Source of the DNA: an uncultured Cellvibrio sp.
GTDB lineage: Bacteria; Pseudomonadota; Gammaproteobacteria; Pseudomonadales; Cellvibrionaceae
NCBI GenBank assembly: GCA_946886255.1
Contig: CAMPIG010000296.1
Location: 1-6,118 of the forward strand
Reading direction: 5' to 3'
Length of the DNA: 6,118 nucleotides
Notes under the pieces: model-generated
The model's input: only the letters and a program-made list of their open reading frames with translations
What the model was told of the DNA's origin: nothing
Database searches by the model: none
Made by a program: the position numbers and the translations under genes
In this document: in pieces, positions 1 to 5,958 of the stretch
Layout of the letters: each line of letters starts with the position of its first letter
Position numbering within the stretch: position 1 is the stretch's first letter

Positions 1-56
1 TGATTGATTCGGGTTAGTGCATTCATGGGTTTATTGATACATTTTTTAAGCTGATA

Positions 57-85
57 TCGGATTACGCTTCGCTAATCCGACCTAC
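57..85 (-). repeat. REP-like palindrome with GTAG head
   Basis: An 8-bp perfect inverted repeat (TCGGATTA at 57-64, TAATCCGA at 73-80) encloses an 8-base GC-rich loop in which two further pairs can form. Read on the minus strand it is preceded by GTAG (85-82) and one G. A GTAG or GGAG tetranucleotide followed by a short imperfect hairpin is the usual layout of REP elements mobilised by REP-associated tyrosine transposases (RAYTs), and palindromes of the GTCGGATTA...TAATCCGAC type recur in many proteobacterial genomes. No T-tract follows on either strand, so it is not a convincing intrinsic terminator. Only one copy is present here, so calling it a repeat rests on resemblance. The TAG of GTAG is also the stop codon of the DUF1289 gene. 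Confidence 0.6.
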
Positions 86-597
86 TTGGTCTTGGCCGGC
101 AAACCCGGCTCAATGTAGCGCTCGTAGTAGGCACAGGAAAGTGCGTAAAAATCCTGGTCGATTGCATCACGGACTTCCTTTAGCGATGCATTTCGCCAAG
201 CAGGTTGCAAACGCAAGCCATAGGTTTCCAGATCTTTGATCTGACTTGCGCCAGCACGCAATAGGTCGAAAACCCAACAGTAGGGATTTTGTTCTTCCTT
301 AAATAAAATTTGTTGGTGTTTGATTTGCTGCAACAATAAAGGTGCATCAACAACTTCAATAATATTTTCCACCACCTGTGTCAAAAAAGACTCCAGACGT
401 TCGGCAATGATCAGGCGCTGCTCGTGACTGTAGGCATTCCAGTCGATCACTTCGTGAGCAAAACGCTTACACCCACGACAGACACTGTCACCAATGCCTG
501 TCGAGCAAATACCAACACAGGGTGTTCTAACAGGTTTAAAAAGACGCATCACAAATTGGATCGTTAATATCAGGAAGCAATATCGCTTTATGAACAT
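82..597 (-). CDS. DUF1289 family cysteine-motif protein
   Basis: This 171-residue protein has an N-terminal DUF1289 domain (about residues 22-75). Its signature cysteines C27, C31, C40 and C43 form a CxxxC-x8-CxxC pattern, followed by the conserved KRFxHEVIDWN stretch. The pattern suggests a small metal-binding knuckle, but the biochemical role of the family is unknown and I assign none. About 100 further residues follow; they contain the PYCW motif (106-109) and a YERYIEP tail, and I see no membrane segment in them. From memory, Pseudomonas-type members have a similar extension, whereas the enterobacterial YdhL type is much shorter. The start is uncertain. ATG at 597 has an AGGA four bases upstream but adds an odd hydrophobic leader (CFLILTIQFV) and lies inside a 13-bp hairpin. 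ATG at 549 (MRLFKPVRTPCVG, 155 residues) fits the family better but lacks a clear ribosome site. The gene starts 27 bases after the SMP-30-like gene ends, so co-transcription is likely. Its stop TAG belongs to a REP-like element. Confidence 0.85.
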   Translation of the reverse strand: MFIKRYCFLILTIQFVMRLFKPVRTPCVGICSTGIGDSVCRGCKRFAHEVIDWNAYSHEQRLIIAERLESFLTQVVENIIEVVDAPLLLQQIKHQQILFKEEQNPYCWVFDLLRAGASQIKDLETYGLRLQPAWRNASLKEVRDAIDQDFYALSCAYYERYIEPGLPAKTK

Positions 598-608
598 TGC
601 TTCCTGAT
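569..608 (-). promoter_or_regulatory. 13-bp perfect hairpin at the gene junction
   Basis: ATCAGGAAGCAAT (569-581) is the exact reverse complement of ATTGCTTCCTGAT (596-608), with a 14-base loop between them. In the minus-strand transcript the 5' arm contains the AGGA and the ATG (597) of the longer DUF1289 reading frame, so the closed hairpin would hide that start. No U-run follows (the transcript continues AUUAACGA), so it is not a standard intrinsic terminator. It could instead be an mRNA processing or 3'-end stabilising structure between the two genes. A competing 6-bp hairpin (602-607 with 611-616, triloop 608-610) shares part of one arm. Confidence 0.55.
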
Positions 609-624
609 TGTCAGGAGACGGTAA

Positions 625-1665
625 TCAATAAGGGAAGCCCGCAACATCCAGGTCAATCGACCAGACTGCACCGGCTCCGGTTAAGTACAGGGTTTTACCT
701 TCAGCACCGCCGAATGCGGCGTTGGTAATATTGGCATCAACACCAATTGTCGCCAGATGCTCGCCCGCCGGGGTAAACACACGAACGCGCTGTGCCGTAT
801 GTTCTGTTACGTAAATATTACCCAGACAATCGATGGCCATACCATCGGGGACCTGGATATCCTCAACCAGATTTTTTCCTTCACCCGGCTGGCCGTCAAC
901 AATAGGATAAGCACGCAGAAATCCCTTTTCACCACCGCCCGCGACATAGAGCGTATCCTGTGCTGGCGACAATGAAATTCCATTGGGGTTGGTGATGCTA
1001 TCGTCGACAACCGTCACACTGCCGGACGCAGAGACACGGAATACATGGGTTTTTTCTTGTCCACCAGCCGCGGCACTGCGTTGAAAATCCGGATCGGTAA
1101 AATAAATAGTACCGTCGCGCGCCTCTGTTAAGTCATTGGGTGAATTGAACGGATTGTGCTGATACTCACCCACAATTTTTTCACGCTCACCGGATTGCAG
1201 ATCAAATCGTGAAATGGTTTTATCGGCATGAACACCACCGATAAGAAAGCCCTCACTGTCGAGCGCTAAACCGTTAGTACCACTATCTGCGATGGCGGTT
1301 TCCATCGAGCCGTCTGCTTTAAGACGTTGAACTCGTGATGGGAATCCTTCCTGAAAGGTAAAATCAGAGAAATACAAGGCACCATTCAGCCAGACAGGCC
1401 CTTCATAAAGGCCGGGTTCAGTGCGCCGCGAATTAGCCGTTTCTATGCGGGTCGCGGTCAAGTCACCCGAGGGCGCTTTTCCTGGATTCGCCGGGCAAGT
1501 CCATGATGAATAACGGGGCACCACCGGCACTTCTTGTTTGGGGATGGCAGCGTCCACCATTTTTTGCTCTGCCTGGGATTCCGACTGTGGGGTTGTTGCT
1601 TCTTCGCAAGCAACCAAACCCAATATTGCTATGGCACTGATAATGGGATAAATAATTTTTTTCAT
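625..1665 (-). CDS. SMP-30/gluconolactonase-like lipoprotein
   Basis: This 346-residue protein starts with a lipoprotein signal peptide (MKK, a hydrophobic stretch, lipobox LVAC with the lipidated cysteine at C20). A polar linker to about residue 50 follows, then a six-bladed beta-propeller of the SMP-30/gluconolactonase/LRE type (about 75-340). Family motifs are visible: EGPVW with E89, SPNDL with N177, PNGISLSP with N228 and VPDGMAID with D274. These match the divalent-metal and substrate residues of regucalcin and bacterial lactonases. It probably hydrolyses a lactone or related ester outside the inner membrane; the true substrate cannot be read from sequence. Residue +2 is Glu, not Asp, so the usual Lol avoidance signal is absent and an outer-membrane location is likely. 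The chosen ATG has GGAG nine bases upstream and begins directly at the signal peptide. In-frame starts at 1680 (ATG, GAGGG upstream) and 1698 (GTG) would add 5 or 11 residues. It is probably the first gene of a two-gene unit with the DUF1289 gene. Confidence 0.9.
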   Translation of the reverse strand: MKKIIYPIISAIAILGLVACEEATTPQSESQAEQKMVDAAIPKQEVPVVPRYSSWTCPANPGKAPSGDLTATRIETANSRRTEPGLYEGPVWLNGALYFSDFTFQEGFPSRVQRLKADGSMETAIADSGTNGLALDSEGFLIGGVHADKTISRFDLQSGEREKIVGEYQHNPFNSPNDLTEARDGTIYFTDPDFQRSAAAGGQEKTHVFRVSASGSVTVVDDSITNPNGISLSPAQDTLYVAGGGEKGFLRAYPIVDGQPGEGKNLVEDIQVPDGMAIDCLGNIYVTEHTAQRVRVFTPAGEHLATIGVDANITNAAFGGAEGKTLYLTGAGAVWSIDLDVAGFPY

Positions 1666-1954
1666 TAAAGCGCGCTCCATATTTTTGCCCTCTATCACTC
1701 ACGGACCTTTTATTTATTTAAATCTATCTAATGAGTATTTCAGATATGCCTTAAGAAGTTTTGCTGCTCAAAATGAGGCAGCCAACATAGCACAGCCGCC
1801 GATTAAAAACGCGGCTTAGCTTGGAAAAATCCCCGATAAGCCAGGCTTTCAGACCACAATGTTTATTAATTGATCGCTTACCTGACTTACATATGTCGCC
1901 AATGCGACCTATTTTACAGTTCCGTATAAAGCGCCGGCCTAGCCGGGATTCTGG
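1666..1954. other. Divergent intergenic region, upstream half
   Basis: I see no credible gene between the SMP-30-like gene and the acnB promoter. The stretch holds several short dyads that may be operators or transcript hairpins. 1763-1782 is a near-palindrome (GCTGCTCA-AAA-TGAGGCAGC, 8 bp with one bulged G). 1813-1818 with 1837-1842 (GGCTTA/TAAGCC) has an 18-base loop. 1895-1899 with 1904-1908 (GTCGC/GCGAC) has a 4-base loop. 1934-1938 with 1942-1946 (CCGGC/GCCGG) lies nine bases upstream of the acnB -35 element. The promoter of the minus-strand gene must lie here, but I found only poor matches for it. Confidence 0.5.
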
Positions 1955-1983
1955 TTAACAGTTTATAGGGGTTCATGTATAAT
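1955..1983 (+). promoter_or_regulatory. acnB sigma-70 promoter
   Basis: The -35 hexamer TTAACA (1955-1960, five of six to TTGACA) and a perfect -10 hexamer TATAAT (1978-1983) are separated by exactly 17 bases. Transcription would start around 1989-1992, giving an acnB leader of about 110 nt. A small GC-rich dyad (1934-1946) sits just upstream of the -35. I could not recognise a specific activator or repressor site with confidence. Confidence 0.8.
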
Positions 1984-1989
1984 TTGCGC

Positions 1990-2101
1990 CCAATTTACAC
2001 CCCCTGCCAGGGTTGTGGATTCATCCATGTAGGTCATGGATAGTCTCCGGACGCAGAGATCCTGCCGAAGGAGTAATCTCACAAATCAGAGGATATAAAC
2101 C
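1990..2101 (+). promoter_or_regulatory. Structured 5' leader of acnB
   Basis: About 110 nt separate the predicted transcription start from the GTG. In order it contains a small CCCT/AGGG hairpin (2002-2012) and a perfect 7-bp hairpin ATCCATG/CATGGAT (2023-2029 with 2035-2041, loop TAGGT). A region of mutually exclusive pairings follows: TCTC 2044-2047 with GAGA 2056-2059, GAGAT 2056-2060 with ATCTC 2076-2080, or ATCCT 2059-2063 with AGGAT 2090-2094. The last pairing covers the ribosome site. The segment 2064-2076 (GCCGAAGGAGTAA) resembles the conserved core of glycine aptamers, but a complete aptamer is not evident. In E. coli, acnB mRNA is controlled after transcription by the sRNA RyhB and by apo-AcnB itself, so a regulatory leader is plausible. 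The specific mechanism here is inference. Confidence 0.5.
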
Positions 2102-2104
2102 GTG
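2088..2104 (+). promoter_or_regulatory. acnB ribosome site and GTG start
   Basis: AGAGGA (2088-2093) ends eight bases before the GTG at 2102. An in-frame TAA at 2096-2098 lies only two codons upstream, so translation in this frame cannot begin earlier. The first residues, [16 protein letters not shown], align with the E. coli AcnB N-terminus. Together these fix GTG as the start. Confidence 0.9.
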
Positions 2105-4720
2105 CTTGAAGCCTATCGCAAACATGTCGCAGAACGCGCAGCAGAAGGAGTTCCACCCAAACCACTCAATGCCGAACAAGTCGCAGGTCTGGTGGAATTA
2201 CTGAAAACCCCTCCCGCTAACGAAGAACAAACCCTGCTTGACCTGATCACCAATCGCGTTCCGCCAGGCGTGGATGAAGCAGCCTATGTTAAAGCTGCTT
2301 TCCTGAGTGCAATCGTCAAAGGCGAAGCCATCTCCCCCCTGATTGATAAACCCCACGCGATCAAACTGCTCGGCATGATGCTTGGCGGATACAACATTGA
2401 AACCCTGGTCAATGCACTCGACGATGCTGAACTCGCTTCACTGGCCGCCGAGCAACTCAAGCACACCCTGCTGATGTTTGATGCTTTCCACGATGTGGAA
2501 GAAAAAGCCAAAGCCGGCAACGCTAACGCACAAGCTGTACTGCAATCCTGGGCCGAGGGCGAATGGTTCACCAAACGCGAAAAGGTACCGGAAAGTATCA
2601 AACTGACCGTATTCAAAGTCACCGGCGAAACCAATACCGATGACCTCTCTCCTGCGCCCGACGCCTGGTCGCGCCCCGACATCCCACTGCACGCCTTGGC
2701 CATGTTCAAGATGGTCCGTGAAGGGCTGACACCAGACGAGCCAGGCAGCATCGGCCCGATCAAACAAATCGAGCAACTGAAAACCAAAGGCTATCCGTTA
2801 GCGTTTGTGGGTGATGTGGTCGGTACCGGCTCTTCCCGCAAATCTGCCACCAACTCCGTGCTCTGGTTCATCGGTGATGATATGCCCGGCGTACCCAACA
2901 AGCGCACTGGCGGTGTTTGTATCGGCAACAAAGTAGCACCAATCTTCTACAACACGATGGAAGACGCGGGCGCACTGGTATTTGAAGCTCCCGTAGACAA
3001 CCTGAACATGGGTGATGCTATTGAGATCCGTCCTTACGAGGGCAAGATTCTCAACATAGAAACTGGCGCGATCATTTCAGAATTCAGCCTGAAGTCCGAC
3101 GTGTTGCTGGACGAGGTTCAAGCCGGCGGACGTATTCCACTGATTATCGGCCGTGGCTTGACCACGAAAGCCCGCGCTTCACTGGGCCTGCCCGCCAGCA
3201 CGTTGTTCCGCCTGCCCCAGCCACCAGCCGACAGCGGCAAAGGTTATTCTCTGGCGCAAAAAATGGTGGGTAAAGCCTGCGGTACCGCCGGCATTCGCCC
3301 AGGTACTTATTGCGAGCCCTACATGACCACCGTAGGTTCCCAGGACACCACCGGCCCAATGACTCGCGACGAGCTGAAAGACCTGGCCTGTCTCGGTTTC
3401 TCTGCCGACCTGACCATGCAATCCTTCTGTCACACCGCTGCTTACCCCAAGCCGGTAGACATTGAAACCCAACATACCCTGCCCGACTTCATCATGACCC
3501 GTGGCGGTGTATCCCTGCGTCCGGGTGATGGCATTATCCACAGCTGGCTGAACCGCATGCTGCTGCCCGATACGGTCGGCACCGGCGGCGACTCTCATAC
3601 TCGCTTCCCTATCGGTATCTCTTTCCCAGCCGGTTCCGGCCTGGTGGCCTTTGCCGCAGCAACCGGCGTTATGCCGTTGGATATGCCGGAGTCTGTTCTG
3701 GTCCGCTTTAAAGGTGAGATGCAGCCCGGCATTACACTTCGCGATCTGGTTAATGCCATCCCGCTTTACGCCATCAAGCAAGGCTTGCTGACTGTAGAGA
3801 AGAAAGGTAAGACAAATATTTTCTCTGGACGCGTTCTGGAAGTAGAAGGCCTACCCAAACTGAAGGTTGAGCAGGCTTTTGAAATTTCTGACGCATCTGC
3901 TGAGCGTTCTGCTGCCGGTTGTACCATCAAGCTGGATAAAGAACCCATCATTGAGTATCTGAACTCCAATATCACCATGCTGCGCTGGATGATCGAACAA
4001 GGTTACGGCGATGTCCGCACCCTTGAGCGTCGTGCGCAAAAAATGGAAGCCTGGCTGGCTAATCCGGAGTTAATGGAAGCCGACGCCGATGCGGAATATG
4101 CAGCAATTATTGAAATTGATTTGGCCGACGTAAAAGAACCTATTCTCGCCTGCCCTAACGACCCGGACGATGTAAAAGTATTGTCTGAAGTTGCCGGCGC
4201 CAAGATTGATGAAGTCTTTATCGGTTCCTGCATGACCAACATCGGCCACTTCCGCGCCGCCGGTAAATTGCTTGATGCCACCAAAGATGAATTGTCTACC
4301 CGTTTGTGGATTGCTCCACCGACCAAGATGGACGAGCATCAATTGATGGAAGAAGGCTTCTACAACATTTACGGCCGCAAAGGTGCACGTACCGAAATGC
4401 CCGGCTGCTCATTGTGTATGGGTAACCAGGCGCGCGTCGCGCCTAATTCGACTGTGGTATCGACCTCAACTCGTAACTTCCCCAATCGTCTCGGCAACGG
4501 CGCCAATGTGTATCTGGCATCGGCAGAGCTGGCGGCGGTCGCGGCGGTGTTGGGCAAGCTGCCCAACTTTGAGGAATACATGCAGTACGCGCAGAAACTC
4601 GACAGCATGTCCGGTGATATTTATCGCTACCTCAACTTCAATGAAATTGAGAGTTATCAAAAATCGGCTGACGAAGGCAAGCGCATTGCTGCCGTGGAAA
4701 TTCAAACAGTCGCTGTTTAA
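2102..4720 (+). CDS. acnB: Aconitate hydratase B
   Basis: AcnB interconverts citrate and isocitrate through cis-aconitate in the TCA and glyoxylate cycles. It is a cytoplasmic [4Fe-4S] enzyme, and in many proteobacteria it also takes part in the methylcitrate cycle. The 872 residues compare with 865 in E. coli, and identity is obvious along the whole length. The AcnB-specific order is present: an N-terminal HEAT-like domain (about 1-160), the swivel domain next (about 165-380, with [12 protein letters not shown] at 241-252), then the catalytic core (about 390-820). The three cluster ligands are C710 ([11 protein letters not shown]) and C769/C772 ([11 protein letters not shown]), at the same numbers as in E. 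coli. Other active-site stretches are [14 protein letters not shown] (412-425), [10 protein letters not shown] (494-503) and RNFPNRLG (791-798). No key residue is missing. The gene has its own promoter and leader and ends at a strong terminator, so it appears monocistronic. Apo-AcnB of E. coli binds mRNA during iron starvation; whether this one does is unknown. Confidence 0.98.
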   Translation: MLEAYRKHVAERAAEGVPPKPLNAEQVAGLVELLKTPPANEEQTLLDLITNRVPPGVDEAAYVKAAFLSAIVKGEAISPLIDKPHAIKLLGMMLGGYNIETLVNALDDAELASLAAEQLKHTLLMFDAFHDVEEKAKAGNANAQAVLQSWAEGEWFTKREKVPESIKLTVFKVTGETNTDDLSPAPDAWSRPDIPLHALAMFKMVREGLTPDEPGSIGPIKQIEQLKTKGYPLAFVGDVVGTGSSRKSATNSVLWFIGDDMPGVPNKRTGGVCIGNKVAPIFYNTMEDAGALVFEAPVDNLNMGDAIEIRPYEGKILNIETGAIISEFSLKSDVLLDEVQAGGRIPLIIGRGLTTKARASLGLPASTLFRLPQPPADSGKGYSLAQKMVGKACGTAGIRPGTYCEPYMTTVGSQDTTGPMTRDELKDLACLGFSADLTMQSFCHTAAYPKPVDIETQHTLPDFIMTRGGVSLRPGDGIIHSWLNRMLLPDTVGTGGDSHTRFPIGISFPAGSGLVAFAAATGVMPLDMPESVLVRFKGEMQPGITLRDLVNAIPLYAIKQGLLTVEKKGKTNIFSGRVLEVEGLPKLKVEQAFEISDASAERSAAGCTIKLDKEPIIEYLNSNITMLRWMIEQGYGDVRTLERRAQKMEAWLANPELMEADADAEYAAIIEIDLADVKEPILACPNDPDDVKVLSEVAGAKIDEVFIGSCMTNIGHFRAAGKLLDATKDELSTRLWIAPPTKMDEHQLMEEGFYNIYGRKGARTEMPGCSLCMGNQARVAPNSTVVSTSTRNFPNRLGNGANVYLASAELAAVAAVLGKLPNFEEYMQYAQKLDSMSGDIYRYLNFNEIESYQKSADEGKRIAAVEIQTVAV

Positions 4721-4732
4721 GAAAGATTGTTG

Positions 4733-4770
4733 ACCAATAAAAAACCCGCTTCGGCGGGTTTTTTATTGGT
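4733..4770. terminator. Bidirectional intrinsic terminator
   Basis: A perfect 17-bp inverted repeat (4733-4749 with 4754-4770) is closed by a TTCG tetraloop on a C-G pair, an exceptionally stable cap. The core is CCCGC/GCGGG, flanked by A6 on one side and T6 on the other, so a U-run follows the GC core on either strand. It lies 13 bases after the acnB stop and 22 bases beyond the stop of the converging GH18 gene, so it should terminate both transcripts. Confidence 0.95.
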
Positions 4771-4791
4771 TGCAAGATTGAGATATTGAAT

Positions 4792-5958
4792 TTACGGCAC
4801 CGATTTTTCGCGATAAATCGTTTCTACCAAACCTTCTTTATCGCTGTCATGAGGTAATTGCCAAAACATAATACCGCCGAGCTGGTGGGCTTTTATGTAT
4901 CCCACTTTAGCTGAGATGGAACGTTTGTCATCGAAGGTAGCGAAGATCTTTTTCTTCTCATTATAAATAATGGGCGCCTTGGCGATATTATCCCAGTAGT
5001 AAACATAGCCCTCTTCCGGAACGTACACCGTTGCGTAATCTTTAAATTTTTCCCCTTCTATGTGTTTTCCAGGCTGATATAAACCCAGATTCACATTTTC
5101 GACATCCTCCCAGGAGCGCGCATAAAACGCGGCGCCGATGACGATCTTTTCCGGGGGAACGCCTTGGCTCAATAAAAACTGTACAGCGTTATCCGTAGAA
5201 TCTTTTTGTTCGGGTGTTGAATACAAAGCCGTGTGATGCCCGGTGTGCGGTGTTGCACCATTGACGATGTCGTAACTCATCAGATTGACGTTATCAAACA
5301 ACGGCATGATTGCATCCCAATCCACCGCATTTTGCAGGAAATTATCAAAACCACCGGCGGCAAAACTTAACTCATAACGTTCACCGAAGCTATCGCGTAA
5401 TGCTTGAGTCAACGAGGTGAAATTATCTTTATCGTAATCTGCATAGGGATGACCCGGATGACCCGGAATCGTTGGATACTCCCAATCCAGATCGATGCCG
5501 TCTGCACCATATTCTTCAATGATAGCCAATGTAGATTGCGCAAAGGCTTGACGATTCTCTGCACTGTTAAAAACGGGGGAACAGGTTTCACAGCCACCCC
5601 AACCACCGAGTGATAACATCACTTTAAGATGTGGATATTGATTTTTTAATGCAACGAGGCGTTGCAGCGCCAGTTTATCTGCATCCGAATCCAAACTGAG
5701 TTGATTGCCGTTCAAGTGCAGAAAACTGTAGATAATATGGGTGAGGTGATTGAAGTTGTAGCGCTCCAGGTCAGAACCATCCCCCATGTAATAAGCAATC
5801 ACTTTAAAATCGTGCAAAGGTGGTTGTTTCGACATGACAGCGGTGTCACTCTCTGTTTGTGGTTGAACAACGTCAGAAGAAGATGTGCCATCATCCTGAC
5901 AACCCAGCAACAGGATTGCCAACAGCACACTGCAACAACAAAGGTAAAAGGATTTCAT
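4792..5958 (-). CDS. GH18 chitinase-like lipoprotein
   Basis: This 388-residue protein has a lipoprotein signal peptide with lipobox LLLGC (lipidated C20) and a Ser/Thr/Gln-rich linker to about residue 48. A single glycoside hydrolase family 18 TIM barrel follows (about 51-385). Family landmarks are all present: the strand-3 SxGG motif (S116-G119), the catalytic DGIDLDWEY motif with D153, D156, D158 and acid/base E160, the MSYD stretch (227-230) and a late barrel tryptophan, W366, in GGIMFWQLP. It should therefore be an active retaining hydrolase using substrate-assisted catalysis on chitin or chito-oligosaccharides; an endo-beta-N-acetylglucosaminidase activity cannot be excluded. No carbohydrate-binding module is attached. 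Gln at +2 favours outer-membrane sorting, so it may act at the cell surface or in the periplasm. C123 and C126, next to the strand-3 motif, could form a disulfide. The ATG at 5958 is fixed by the signal peptide; the upstream GGGG is a weak ribosome site. It converges on acnB and shares its terminator. Confidence 0.95.
   Translation of the reverse strand: MKSFYLCCCSVLLAILLLGCQDDGTSSSDVVQPQTESDTAVMSKQPPLHDFKVIAYYMGDGSDLERYNFNHLTHIIYSFLHLNGNQLSLDSDADKLALQRLVALKNQYPHLKVMLSLGGWGGCETCSPVFNSAENRQAFAQSTLAIIEEYGADGIDLDWEYPTIPGHPGHPYADYDKDNFTSLTQALRDSFGERYELSFAAGGFDNFLQNAVDWDAIMPLFDNVNLMSYDIVNGATPHTGHHTALYSTPEQKDSTDNAVQFLLSQGVPPEKIVIGAAFYARSWEDVENVNLGLYQPGKHIEGEKFKDYATVYVPEEGYVYYWDNIAKAPIIYNEKKKIFATFDDKRSISAKVGYIKAHQLGGIMFWQLPHDSDKEGLVETIYREKSVP

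Noticed and set aside
57..80. Hairpin after the DUF1289 gene as an intrinsic terminator
   Set aside because: No T-tract follows the stem on either strand; the GTAG head fits a REP-like element better.
1725..1771. Promoter for the SMP-30-like gene (TTGAGC at 1771-1766 with CATATC, or TAGATA at 1730-1725)
   Set aside because: Each candidate matches only part of the consensus in one box; I could not choose between them.
2013..2204. 63-codon frame running through the acnB leader into the acnB coding region
   Set aside because: It starts at a TTG without a ribosome site, and the overlapping acnB frame is certain.
3179..3781. 200-codon open frame antisense to acnB, with other antisense frames at 2284-2787 and 4003-4326
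   Set aside because: They lie entirely within the highly conserved acnB coding sequence, show no recognisable family, and are explained by its codon bias.
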